Part shown: one piece after another, positions 55,571-64,000 of the stretch | Layout of the letters: the number at the start of each line of letters is the position of its first letter | Numbering within the stretch: the stretch's first letter is position 1 | Source of the DNA: Methanobacteriaceae archaeon | Lineage (GTDB): Archaea; Methanobacteriota; Methanobacteria; Methanobacteriales; Methanobacteriaceae | Assembly (NCBI GenBank): GCA_013403005.1 | Contig: JACBOA010000001.1 | Span: forward strand, 395,001-459,000 | Length of the DNA stretch: 64,000 nucleotides | Direction: 5' to 3' | Notes under the pieces: generated by a model | What the model saw: only the letters and a program-made list of their open reading frames with translations | What the model was told of the DNA's origin: nothing | The model's database searches: none | Position numbers and translations under genes: made by a program

Positions 55571-55640
55571 AATTTCTTTTAATTTCTTTTAATTTCTTTT
55601 AATTTCTTTTAATTTCTTTTAATTTCTTTTAATTTCTTTT
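55571..55640. repeat. Tandem array: seven copies of a 10-bp unit
   Basis: AATTTCTTTT is repeated without error seven times (55571-55640), with a partial unit before it. It lies between the convergent trkA and cobQ genes, 15 bp downstream of the cobQ stop. The 10-bp period equals one DNA helical turn, so A/T tracts in it are phased and may bend DNA. It also serves as a T-rich stretch that could end trkA transcripts. Confidence 0.95.
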
Positions 55641-55654
55641 AATCTGTCAATAAA

Positions 55655-57187
55655 TCAGATTTCAAATCCTATTACATCCTGGAGAAGCTGCATATCAATA
55701 TTTTCTTCAACCAGGTTAGATAATCTCTGGATTGAAAACTTTTTTAACTCCTGGAAATCGTCCCGTTGGTAGCCTAATGGTTCAATATCATTTTTTTCTC
55801 TTAAAAAATCAGTGAATGATCTGCGGAAATGGAAATTATGGAAGATTCCATGGAAATAGGTACCTGCAGTTAAACCTTCCTGAGCACCGTCAAAACCAGC
55901 TTGAGGATGATTTCCACAACCTTTTATAACTTTAAGAAGTGGCTTTGAGGTTTTAAGATGAGAAATTCCTTCATGAAGTTCGTATCCTTCAACAACTTCT
56001 CCATTGATGTTTCTGAACATGCCATTGCCAATCATGGTTCCCTTGCTCTGGCTGATTATCTTTTCCACTGCTCCGAAGGTGGTTTTAACATCCAGAATCC
56101 CTATCCCGTTAACTGTTCCAATACTTGACTCTTTAAGGGAAGAATCTATTATTTTTGTACCTAAAATCTGGTATCCTCCGCAGATACCAAATACAGGTAT
56201 TTCCCGGGCAAGGGTTTGAATTTCATCTGCCTGACCACATTTATCCAAGGCTACCATATCACTGATACTGTTACGTGTCCCTGGGATGATCACTGCATCC
56301 ACATTTTTAATTTCATCCCCTATTTCAATGAGTTTCAATCCAACTTCTGGTTCGTATTCCAGGGGATCAATATCCGTGAAATTAGAAATACGTGGTAATC
56401 TCATCACTCCAATGGTTATTTTCCCACCAGTATGATATTTACGTTCTGAAAGTGATGCAGAGTCTTCTTCAGGGAGTTTGAGGTCCTGATCGTAGGGTAA
56501 CACTCCCAGCACAGGCACCCCCACTATATCTTCTATTTGCTTAATTCCCGGCATCAATATGTCTAAATTACCTCTAAATTTGTTTATTACAATTCCTTTA
56601 ATCCTCTGACGATCCTCAGGTGGTAGGAGCTGGAAAGTACCGGCAATTGAGGCAAAAACTCCTCCTTTGTCAATATCAGCCACTAAAATAACATCTGCAT
56701 TCGCTAACCTGGCTATCTGCATGTTAGCCAGATCCACATCCAGCATGTTTATTTCAGCTGGTGAACCGGCTCCTTCCATAATAATAACATCGTAATCTTT
56801 TGATAGGGCCTCTAAAGATTCATTAATGGCCTTCAATGCATTATTACGGAACTTGTGTTGATAATGGTAGAAATTCATATCTCCAGCAGGTTTTCCATGT
56901 ACAATTACCTGGGATATGAAGTCTTCCTTTGGTTTTAGCAGGACCGGATTCATATGGTGATGTGGTTCCACCCCTGCAGCTTCTGCCTGAAGTACTTGCG
57001 CCATTGCTATTTCCCTGTTTTCGCGGGTGGTGAATGAGTTAAGGGACATGTTCTGAGATTTGAATGGAGCCACACGATATCCTCTCTGGGAGAAAATCCT
57101 GCACAGTGCTGCAACCAGCACACTTTTCCCAGCGTTTGATGCGGTTCCCTGAACCATTATAAATTTCGTTTTATTTGAATCCGCCAT
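55655..57187 (-). CDS. cobQ: Cobyric acid synthase
   Basis: CobQ/CbiP amidates four carboxyls of adenosylcobyrinate a,c-diamide. The 510-residue protein has an N-terminal dethiobiotin-synthetase-like ATPase domain (QGTASNAGKSVLVAALCRIFSQRGY, APFKSQNMSLNSF, DYDVIIMEGAGSPAEIN) and a C-terminal glutaminase domain with FGICGGYQIL (nucleophilic Cys) and GTYFHGIFHN (His). GTGAG is upstream of the ATG. It is divergent from lonB. Other corrin genes beyond cbiJ are not in view. Confidence 0.95.
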   Translation of the reverse strand: MADSNKTKFIMVQGTASNAGKSVLVAALCRIFSQRGYRVAPFKSQNMSLNSFTTRENREIAMAQVLQAEAAGVEPHHHMNPVLLKPKEDFISQVIVHGKPAGDMNFYHYQHKFRNNALKAINESLEALSKDYDVIIMEGAGSPAEINMLDVDLANMQIARLANADVILVADIDKGGVFASIAGTFQLLPPEDRQRIKGIVINKFRGNLDILMPGIKQIEDIVGVPVLGVLPYDQDLKLPEEDSASLSERKYHTGGKITIGVMRLPRISNFTDIDPLEYEPEVGLKLIEIGDEIKNVDAVIIPGTRNSISDMVALDKCGQADEIQTLAREIPVFGICGGYQILGTKIIDSSLKESSIGTVNGIGILDVKTTFGAVEKIISQSKGTMIGNGMFRNINGEVVEGYELHEGISHLKTSKPLLKVIKGCGNHPQAGFDGAQEGLTAGTYFHGIFHNFHFRRSFTDFLREKNDIEPLGYQRDDFQELKKFSIQRLSNLVEENIDMQLLQDVIGFEI

Positions 57188-57651
<464 letters not shown>

Positions 57652-59565
57652 ATGGCAAATTATAACTCAGATTCTGAGGTTTCTAATGAAGAAAATCTCA
57701 AAGTTCGTAGTTACAAAACTTCAGGAGACATAGATGTTCCTGAAAAGATCATAGATCAGATCATCGGTCAAGAAGAGGCAGTTGAGACCATTAAAAAGGC
57801 TGCCAAACAACGCCGTAATGTTCTTTTAATTGGAGAACCAGGTGTTGGGAAATCAATGCTGGCCAAGGGAATGGCTGAACTATTACCACCAGAAGAACTG
57901 CAGGACATACTGGTATATCCTAATATGGAGGACAACCAGAATCCTCTTATTGGAGTAATGCCTGCTGGTGAAGGAAAAAATGTGGTGACCAACTACAAAT
58001 TAAAGGCCAAAGGACAGGAAGAACGCAAAAACATGTTCATGATAGCCATAATCAGCCTTATTCTGGTTATTGGTTTTGTAATGCAACAGTTTTTAGCAGC
58101 AATCATTGCCGCGGCTATTGTATTCTTTGGACTGCTGCAGATGAAGCCCCGTGGTACAGTGATGGTTCCCAAACTCCTCATTAACAATGACAAAAAAAAC
58201 ATGGCTCCTTTTGTGGATGCTACAGGTGCACATGCCGGAGCCCTTTTAGGAGATGTTAGGCACGACCCTTACCAGTCTGGTGGACTGGGTACTCCAGCCC
58301 ATGAAAGAGTGGAAGCAGGTATGATCCATAAAGCCAACAAGGGAGTGCTTTATGTTGATGAAATAGGTTCCATGAAAATGAAAACCCAGCAGGAACTCTT
58401 AACCGCCATGCAGGAGAAGAAGTACCAGATAACTGGTCAGAGTGAAACCAGCAGTGGGGCTATGGTACGTTCACAGGAAGTGCCATGTGACTTTGTGCTG
58501 GTGGCCTCTGGAAACTTGCATGTGCTGGAAGGGATGCACGTAGCACTCAGAAGCAGGATACGTGGTTATGGTTATGAAGTTTACATGAAAGACACCATGA
58601 AAGACACCCCGGAAAACAGGGATAAACTGGTTCAATTCGTGGCCCAGGAAGTTAAAAAAGACGGCCGCATACCCCACTTCAGCCGTGAAGCAGTTGAAGA
58701 AATCATACACGAAGCCCAACGTAGAGCAGGTAAAAAAGAAGCTCTAACCCTTAGATTAAGAGACCTGGGTGGTCTGGTAAGGGCCGCTGGAGACATAGCC
58801 AAAGGTGAAAAGGCCGACTTCGTCACCTTGGAACATGTGCTAAGCGCTAAAAAACTGGCCAGAACCCTGGAACAGCAAATCGCTGACCGTTACATTGTCC
58901 AGAAAAAACGATACAGTATATTCAAATCCGAGGGTGGTGAAGTAGGAAAAGTTAACGGATTAGCTGTTATTGGTGGACATTTTGGCAGCGGTATTATAAT
59001 GCCCATTGCAGCTGAAGCAGCCCCAGCACATATTAAAGATGCCGGTAAAATTATTGCCACAGGCAAACTGGGAGAGATTGCTAAGGAAGCAGTACAGAAT
59101 GTCAGTGCCCTGATTAAAAAGCACACTGGAACTGACATATCCAACTATGACATTCACATTCAATTCGTGCAATCACACGAAGGAGTAGAAGGAGACAGTG
59201 CCAGTGTATCAGTTGCCACTGCAGTGATATCTGCCCTGGAAAACATACCAGTGGATCAATCAGTAGCTCTCACCGGTTCTTTAAGTATTCGGGGTGAAGT
59301 GCTACCTGTAGGAGGAGTCACTGCTAAAATTGAAGCAGCAGCTGAGGCCGGAATTTGCAAAGTATTGATTCCTAAATCCAACATGGATGATGTTCTAATC
59401 GAGGAACACTACCGTGAAAAGATTGAAATCATACCGGTTGAAACCTTGAGCGAAGTCCTAGAACATGCCCTTATGGGTAATGGTAAAAAAAGCCTCATGG
59501 ACAAGATGCAGAAGATCACCAGTATGGTACCAAAGGGAATACTACAAAAACCAGCAACCCATTAA
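57652..59565 (+). CDS. lonB: Archaeal Lon protease (LonB)
   Basis: A membrane-bound ATP-dependent protease of 637 residues. The Walker A motif is GEPGVGKS at residues 61-68, and two transmembrane helices (IAIISLILVIGFVMQQFLAAIIAAAIVFFG) interrupt the ATPase domain, which is diagnostic of archaeal LonB. Walker B is VLYVDEIGSM. The C-terminal protease domain has the catalytic Ser516 in GDSASVS and Lys559 in GGVTAKIEAA; their 43-residue spacing equals that of E. coli Lon. GGAGGT lies 11 bases before the ATG. Confidence 0.96.
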   Translation: MANYNSDSEVSNEENLKVRSYKTSGDIDVPEKIIDQIIGQEEAVETIKKAAKQRRNVLLIGEPGVGKSMLAKGMAELLPPEELQDILVYPNMEDNQNPLIGVMPAGEGKNVVTNYKLKAKGQEERKNMFMIAIISLILVIGFVMQQFLAAIIAAAIVFFGLLQMKPRGTVMVPKLLINNDKKNMAPFVDATGAHAGALLGDVRHDPYQSGGLGTPAHERVEAGMIHKANKGVLYVDEIGSMKMKTQQELLTAMQEKKYQITGQSETSSGAMVRSQEVPCDFVLVASGNLHVLEGMHVALRSRIRGYGYEVYMKDTMKDTPENRDKLVQFVAQEVKKDGRIPHFSREAVEEIIHEAQRRAGKKEALTLRLRDLGGLVRAAGDIAKGEKADFVTLEHVLSAKKLARTLEQQIADRYIVQKKRYSIFKSEGGEVGKVNGLAVIGGHFGSGIIMPIAAEAAPAHIKDAGKIIATGKLGEIAKEAVQNVSALIKKHTGTDISNYDIHIQFVQSHEGVEGDSASVSVATAVISALENIPVDQSVALTGSLSIRGEVLPVGGVTAKIEAAAEAGICKVLIPKSNMDDVLIEEHYREKIEIIPVETLSEVLEHALMGNGKKSLMDKMQKITSMVPKGILQKPATH

Positions 59566-59733
59566 TTTTTCAGGGTTCTATTCTCTTTTTTTTATTTATT
59601 TTAACAAGATAAGCTTTATTAATAATCTTTATTAGATCTAGTTGGACTATTAATTGCTAAATAGTAAATAAATTCATTCTGTTCCAATTTAAATTTAAAT
59701 TTAAAGGAATATGGATCTCACTAAAAAAAAACA

Positions 59734-59742
59734 CTTTATAAC
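59734..59742 (+). promoter_or_regulatory. TATA box candidate for the helicase operon
   Basis: CTTTATAAC at 59733-59741 (with a run of A before it) is a good archaeal TATA/BRE layout. Transcription would begin about 59760-59765, which makes a leader of about 250 nt before the helicase. Confidence 0.45.
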
Positions 59743-59764
59743 TATAAAATTGAAATCAAAAAAC

Positions 59765-59827
59765 TTTCTCAAGATATTTCAAGATATTAATTTCTTCGGA
59801 CATAATCTAAAGAAAAATCTTGAGAAA
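59765..59827 (+). promoter_or_regulatory. Long hairpin at the predicted 5' end of the helicase mRNA
   Basis: TTTCTCAAGAT at 59765-59775 is the exact reverse complement of ATCTTGAGAAA at 59817-59827. An inner stem TTTCTT (59791-59796) with AAGAAA (59810-59815) nests inside. The hairpin begins at the position where the TATA box predicts the RNA 5' end. It may be an RNA element affecting helicase expression, such as a temperature-sensitive fold. Confidence 0.5.
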
Positions 59828-59876
59828 AACCATTACTATAAAAGCAGGGAACAATAATTAATATAAGAGAGTAAAT

Positions 59877-59993
59877 ATGGATTTTTTTGATTATCTCTAC
59901 TATTTTTTCGAGGTTATTTGTGGAGTTATAATTGGATTTGCCCGATTTTATTTACTTAATTTGAATATCTGTATGGAAATATTATTTGGATAG
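59877..59993 (+). CDS. Candidate 38-residue hydrophobic micro-protein
   Basis: An ATG at 59877 opens a 38-codon frame that ends in TAG at 59991-59993, 18 bp before the helicase ATG. The product (beginning MDFFDYLYYFFEVICG) is rich in Phe, Tyr and Ile and could be one membrane helix. The only binding site nearby is a weak GAGAG 5 bases before the ATG, and there is no recognised relative. It is in a 5' leader, so it may be a leader peptide or may not be translated. Confidence 0.35.
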   Translation: MDFFDYLYYFFEVICGVIIGFARFYLLNLNICMEILFG

Positions 59994-60011
59994 ATAAATA
60001 AGGAAGATAAC

Positions 60012-61592
60012 ATGGAAAGTTTATTATTTGAAGATTTGGATTTATCCCGTGAAATGAAACGTGCCATAGCTGACATGGGATTTGAAGAAGCAACACCCAT
60101 CCAGTCACTGGTTTTACCCCACATATTACAGGGTAGGGATGTTATTGGCCAGGCCCAAACCGGAACAGGTAAAACAGCAGCCTTTGGGATACCTGTTCTG
60201 GAAATGATTAACCCCTCGGATAGGAGTGTTCAGGCTGTTATATTATGCCCCACCAGGGAATTAGCCATTCAAGTGGCAGAGGAAATTAAAAAACTGTCAA
60301 AATATAAAAAAACATCTGTACTGCCAGTTTATGGAGGACAACCCATCGAAAGGCAGATTAAAGCCCTTAAAAGAGGAGTGCAAATTATAATAGGAACTCC
60401 AGGAAGGGTGATGGATCATATTCACCGGCGCACCCTTAAGATGGACCAGGTTAAGATGATCATCCTAGATGAGGCTGATGAAATGCTGGACATGGGTTTC
60501 CGAGATGATATAGAATTTGTCTTAGAACAAATACCTGCCCAGAGGCAAATGTTATTATTCTCTGCCACCATGTCTCCGGTGATTCTAGGATTAACCAGAA
60601 AATACCAGAACAATCCTGAAATGCTCAAAGTAGCTCACCAGGAACTCACCGTCCCAGAAATTGAGCAGATATATTTTGAAGTAAGGGAACAGATGAAATT
60701 GGACTTGTTAACCCGGCTTATAGATATGCATAATCTGAAATTAGCCCTGGTATTTTGTAACACTAAAAGGAGGGTTGATCGTCTGGTAAATCATCTTCAA
60801 ACCAGAGGATACTTCGCTGATGGATTGCATGGAGATATGAGTCAGAATCAGCGTGATAGGGTTATGAACAAATTCCGGAAGGGTCAAATTGAGATTCTGG
60901 TAGCTACGGATGTAGCAGCCCGGGGAATTGATGTGGATGATGTGGAAGCTGTTTTCAACTATGATGTACCCAACAACGAAGAATATTACGTTCACCGGAT
61001 AGGAAGGACTGGAAGGGCAGGTAAACGTGGACAGGCCTTCACATTTGTAGCTGGTAAGGAAATCTACAAGTTGAGGGATATCCAGCGCTATACAAAGGTC
61101 AGAATAGAACAGCAGCAGATACCTTCCCCTCGCGAAGTGGAAGAAGTTAAAAGGGACCTTTTCCTGGAAAGACTTAAAAAAGAGATGAATAACGAGAATC
61201 TGGATAGGGAGGTTCATCTGGTGGAAAGGCTGATGGAAGAGGACTACAGCTCAGTTGAAATAGCAGCCGCCCTTCTAAGGCTTTACTTGGGAAGCAAGGA
61301 TGATTCCAGTCAAATTGGATCCAGTTATGGTGATACAGGTGCACAACCCGGCAAGGTAAGATTTTTCATCAATGTGGGTCGCAAGCAAAGAGTGAAGGCT
61401 AAAGACATTGTACGTGCTATTGGAGATGTTTCAGGTTTATCTTCCACCAGCATTGGTCGCATAGATGTTTTTGATAAATTCTCCTTTGTAGAACTTCCCG
61501 AACAACATGCCAGGGAGGTATCCGGAGCCCTGCAAAGGAAGGGAATAAAAGGCCTCCGTGTAAACCTGGAACCTGCAAATAAGAAGCTGTGA
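60012..61592 (+). CDS. deaD: DEAD-box RNA helicase (DeaD/CsdA type)
   Basis: The 526-residue helicase has motifs in order: Q motif (FEEATPIQSLVLP), AQTGTGKTAAFG, PTRELAIQ, TPGRVMDH, DEADEMLDMGF, SATMSP, then VFCNTKRRVDRL, ATDVAARGIDVDDVEAV and HRIGRTGRAGKRG. The tail from about residue 445 is a DbpA-type RNA-binding domain (RFFINVGRKQRVKAKDIVRAIG). Helicases of this type aid ribosome assembly and mRNA unwinding in the cold. AAGGAAGAT lies 3 bases before the ATG. Confidence 0.95.
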   Translation: MESLLFEDLDLSREMKRAIADMGFEEATPIQSLVLPHILQGRDVIGQAQTGTGKTAAFGIPVLEMINPSDRSVQAVILCPTRELAIQVAEEIKKLSKYKKTSVLPVYGGQPIERQIKALKRGVQIIIGTPGRVMDHIHRRTLKMDQVKMIILDEADEMLDMGFRDDIEFVLEQIPAQRQMLLFSATMSPVILGLTRKYQNNPEMLKVAHQELTVPEIEQIYFEVREQMKLDLLTRLIDMHNLKLALVFCNTKRRVDRLVNHLQTRGYFADGLHGDMSQNQRDRVMNKFRKGQIEILVATDVAARGIDVDDVEAVFNYDVPNNEEYYVHRIGRTGRAGKRGQAFTFVAGKEIYKLRDIQRYTKVRIEQQQIPSPREVEEVKRDLFLERLKKEMNNENLDREVHLVERLMEEDYSSVEIAAALLRLYLGSKDDSSQIGSSYGDTGAQPGKVRFFINVGRKQRVKAKDIVRAIGDVSGLSSTSIGRIDVFDKFSFVELPEQHAREVSGALQRKGIKGLRVNLEPANKKL

Positions 61593-61644
61593 AATTTACT
61601 ATAATGTGAGGTTACACAAGCTAACACATTTTCTTTTATGAAAT

Positions 61645-62061
61645 TTAGGATATATTTTTGAGCACGGTAAGACGATTTACACCATCCCGGTATTCGTAAT
61701 GAACATCATCAGCCAATGTTTTCAGAAAATGAATACCCAACCCTCCAGGGGACCTGTCCTCTAATGAAGCCTTTAAATCGGGTTTATCTGCATCTAGTGG
61801 GTTGAAGGGTTGCCCCCGGTCTTCTATGATTAGTATGATCTTATCAGTTTTTTCATAGATGGTGAGATGGATGGGTCCTCCAGTCTGCTTAGGGTAGCCA
61901 TGCAGTATAATATTGGAGGCAACTTCATCTGCAGCTAGCTGAAGCTGGAAAATTCCCTTATCATTCAAACCCATTTCACGGGCATGACGAGATATAAAAT
62001 CAGCAATCACAGACAAATTCTTCAAATCTGCCTCAACCTCCAATCTGAATTTACCATCCAT
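61645..62061 (-). CDS. RsbW/SpoIIAB-like ATP-binding regulator
   Basis: The 138-residue protein is an HATPase_c domain of the anti-sigma-factor/serine kinase type: LQLAADEVASNIILHGY (N box), IIEDRGQPFNPLDA (G1) and SPGGLGIHFLKTLADDV (G2). In bacteria such proteins phosphorylate STAS-domain antagonists. Archaea lack sigma factors, so the target is unknown. It overlaps the phosphatase gene by a TAATG stop-start (62059-62063), so both are made together. Confidence 0.9.
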   Translation of the reverse strand: MDGKFRLEVEADLKNLSVIADFISRHAREMGLNDKGIFQLQLAADEVASNIILHGYPKQTGGPIHLTIYEKTDKIILIIEDRGQPFNPLDADKPDLKASLEDRSPGGLGIHFLKTLADDVHYEYRDGVNRLTVLKNIS

Positions 62062-63428
62062 TACAAGGCCCTCCGTAAAACCATTAATGTGATATCATCA
62101 GCCTGGGCAGTGCCAGATGCGAATTCATAAACCCCATCAATTATCTTATTCTGCAATTTAAGAGGGGATAGGTCCTCATTTTCTTCAATAATTTTAATCA
62201 GCTGTTTTTCACCAAACTGTTCCTCAATTTTATTCACAGCCTCAGTAACCCCATCGGTGTATAAAACCAGAAGATCCCCAGGATAAATATCAATGGTTTT
62301 TTCAGCCAATTTAAGACCCTTCATGGCTCCTAAAACCACACCACCAGTACTTAATCTTATAATTTCTTTACCCTCACTCCTTAAAAGTAAGGGAGGGTTA
62401 TGCCCTGCATTTACAAAGGTCAGAGTATTCTTTTCATGATCCAGAACACCGTAAAATAGGGTTACAAACATGTTGGAATGGGGTTCCTCATTAATGAAGT
62501 TGTTAACACTTTCTATCATTTTACTAACCCCCGGGTTGCGGCAGGCCTTTGCCCGGAGCAGGGTGCGTGAAAATGCCATGAAAAGGGCTGCAGGAATACC
62601 TTTACCAGAAACATCTCCAATGGCAAGTCCAGTTTGTTTCTCTGATATGGGGATGAAATCATAAAAATCCCCTCCCACTTCCTGGGCAGGGATGCTGGTG
62701 GCAGCCAGCTGATAATTTTCAATATAGGGTATGTGGTGTGGTAGAAAGCTTTCCTGGATCTGATGAGCTATCTCCAGTTCCTTCTTCCTTCTTTCCAGTT
62801 GAGCAAATAGCTTATCCCTTTCCTTTTTTGTATTCCTTTCCTTAATGAGATTAGTGATCATGAAGGCGAAGATGAACATTCCCAAGGCATTGGCCAGTAT
62901 CATGGGAATGTATAAATTTTCAACCACCACCACTGCCTTGCTATAGGGGGATGTCAGAATCAGTGCCAGTAACAAATGTAATGATTCCATGAGAATGGAG
63001 AAGAGAACTGCTCCGAAGATACCTATGAAACGCTTCTTATTGGCCAGGTAGATTATACCTGCAAAAACTCCTGCCAGGACTGTGGATAAAGAGCAGGGGA
63101 TGCAGGTGAATCCTCCCATGGTTAAACGGTGCAGTCCACCTATTAGGCCAGCTCCCAGTCCCACAATCGGACCTCCCACCAGTCCTGCTACCATAGGGCC
63201 CAGATCCCTTACATTGGCTATGGCTCCGAAAATATTCACCCCAGAGTAGGAGCCATAGATGGAGATACCTCCAAATATTAAAATAAGGATCAACTGATTT
63301 TTGATGGTTAACTTCCCATCAAGAACCTCATTGAAATATTTAAAACGACTTAAAAGGTAGGCTATAACTACAATAACACATACTTTCTCTAAGAGATCTA
63401 GAAAAAGTTCGATACTTAAAGGTTCCAT
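62061..63428 (-). CDS. Membrane PP2C/SpoIIE-family phosphatase
   Basis: The 455-residue protein has an N-terminal membrane region of about six helices resembling the 5TM-LYT sensor domain (NIFGAIANVRDLGPMVAGLVGGPIVGLGAGLIGG), a coiled-coil connector (LIKERNTKKERDKLFAQLERRKKEL) and a SpoIIE/RsbU PP2C domain with VGGDFYDFIPIS, GLAIGDVSGKGIPAALFMA and LVLYTDGVTEA. It probably dephosphorylates an STAS protein in response to a membrane signal, working against the RsbW-like kinase encoded next to it. No STAS gene is in view. Confidence 0.9.
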   Translation of the reverse strand: MEPLSIELFLDLLEKVCVIVVIAYLLSRFKYFNEVLDGKLTIKNQLILILIFGGISIYGSYSGVNIFGAIANVRDLGPMVAGLVGGPIVGLGAGLIGGLHRLTMGGFTCIPCSLSTVLAGVFAGIIYLANKKRFIGIFGAVLFSILMESLHLLLALILTSPYSKAVVVVENLYIPMILANALGMFIFAFMITNLIKERNTKKERDKLFAQLERRKKELEIAHQIQESFLPHHIPYIENYQLAATSIPAQEVGGDFYDFIPISEKQTGLAIGDVSGKGIPAALFMAFSRTLLRAKACRNPGVSKMIESVNNFINEEPHSNMFVTLFYGVLDHEKNTLTFVNAGHNPPLLLRSEGKEIIRLSTGGVVLGAMKGLKLAEKTIDIYPGDLLVLYTDGVTEAVNKIEEQFGEKQLIKIIEENEDLSPLKLQNKIIDGVYEFASGTAQADDITLMVLRRAL

Positions 63429-63606
63429 GGAAATCTGATTCTTATTTTTAGTTCTTTTAGAAATCTTTCAGAATATATTCATTAAACAAATGGAGCTATC
63501 CAATTATTATTCCCAGTTTTGAAACATCTACCTCTTGTGTTTTTAAAAATATCCATTTTTATTTGTTGATTTTTTGGATAACCATTAGTCGGTAGCAGTT
63601 GTATGA

Positions 63607-64000
63607 TTACAGGTATGCTAATCTATTATTAAGTTCTGCAATTCCCTTAACAAATCCTTGGATGGGTGGTACCTCGCTAGGGTCGATTTTCACGTCAATT
63701 ACAGTGGGTTCATCACTTTTAATGGCTTCAACTAGAATTTCCCCAATTTCTCCCGGGCGTTCGATCCTATAACCATTAGCACCCAGTCCCTCGGCAATTT
63801 TAGCACAGTTAATCTCCTTAAAAGTGGTGGAAACTGTTTTTTCACCCAACTCAAATTTCTGCAGTTCATGAACCAGGCCCAGAAGGGAGTTGTTCTGCAC
63901 AATCCACACCACGGGTATGTCGTAGTTTACTGCGGTAGCTATTTCCATACCATTCATCTGGAAACAGCCATCACCAACTATGGCCACCACTGGTTGTTCC
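63607..64000 (-). CDS. TPP-binding enzyme, C-terminal part (cut by window edge)
   Basis: The frame runs off the right edge. The visible part shows the TPP-binding pattern: GDGCFQMNGMEIATAVNYDIPVVWIVQNN (GDG-x~24-NN), LGLVHELQKFE, FKEINCAKIAEGLGANGYRIERPGEIGE and DEPTVIDVKID. This matches the C-terminal domain of acetolactate synthase-like and other thiamine-diphosphate carboligases or decarboxylases. The internal GTG-type start near 63990 is not the real start. Substrate cannot be told from this part. Confidence 0.8.
   Translation of the reverse strand, partial: EQPVVAIVGDGCFQMNGMEIATAVNYDIPVVWIVQNNSLLGLVHELQKFELGEKTVSTTFKEINCAKIAEGLGANGYRIERPGEIGEILVEAIKSDEPTVIDVKIDPSEVPPIQGFVKGIAELNNRLAYL

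Larger units (their letters stand above)
59566..59876. other. Promoter and structured leader of the helicase operon
   Basis: About 310 bases. It includes an AAATTTAAATTTAAA-type repeat near 59686-59704, a BRE/TATA (A-run then CTTTATAACT, 59723-59742) and an 11-bp inverted repeat that begins right at the expected RNA start. See the separate entries. Confidence 0.5.

Noticed and set aside
55571..55640. CRISPR-like array
   Set aside because: The units are contiguous 10-mers without spacers, so this is a plain tandem repeat.

Overview
This window is chromosomal DNA of a hydrogenotrophic, pseudomurein-walled methanogen of the order Methanobacteriales, most likely Methanobacterium or a close relative. 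The evidence is a coenzyme M gene (comA), a TfuA gene for methyl-CoM reductase thioamidation, NikR, an F420-ligase relative, archaeal information-processing genes (TFE, aMBF1, PAN, LonB), a pseudomurein ligase locus, AT-rich spacers with archaeal TATA boxes, and GGTG/GGAGG ribosome binding sites. No CRISPR array, rRNA, integrase or intact insertion sequence was seen.

Layout. 1-11 kb is a methanogenesis and cofactor block: comA with an ABC ATPase, a HypB-like GTPase, an Fe-S protein and a CofE paralogue, then TFE, an HD protein, TfuA and a LarE-like sulfur transferase. 11-23.7 kb is housekeeping: CBS and Usp proteins, an amidohydrolase, carAB, RimI, a Ca2+/Mn2+ P-type ATPase and cobalt-precorrin-6A reductase. 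24-33 kb is an accessory sulfur/arsenic island. It holds three DsrE/TusBCD-like proteins, an Fe-S protein, Acr3, ArsR, arsenate reductase, DUF166, a thioredoxin-like protein, an ArsP-like permease and a QueG-like ferredoxin fusion, and it carries two decayed genes. 33-40.5 kb has pyrophosphatase, enolase, a prenyltransferase-repeat protein, a cation/H+ antiporter with an unusual leader, an ABC/FtsX pair and a MntA-HepT toxin-antitoxin pair.

40.9-52.6 kb is the PAN/aMBF1/pseudomurein neighbourhood: two Mur-type ligases, a MraY-like transferase, a CarB-like ATP-grasp ligase and two exported proteins of unknown role, then a hydrogenase maturation protease, a methyltransferase and NikR. 53-64 kb has two tRNA-Gly genes, TrkA, cobyric acid synthase, LonB, a DEAD-box helicase with a structured leader and a micro-ORF, an RsbW/RsbU-like partner-switching pair and a truncated TPP enzyme.

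The most interesting non-coding signals are: a two-copy structured element in the presumed antiporter leader; competing pairings next to the TFE ribosome binding site; a single palindromic TATA box that appears to drive leaderless arsR and arsC in opposite directions; an 11-bp stem at the predicted 5' end of the helicase mRNA; paired 6-N12-6 palindromes beside nikR; and an 11-bp inverted repeat upstream of the QueG-like gene. All function calls come from reading the sequence; no database search was run.
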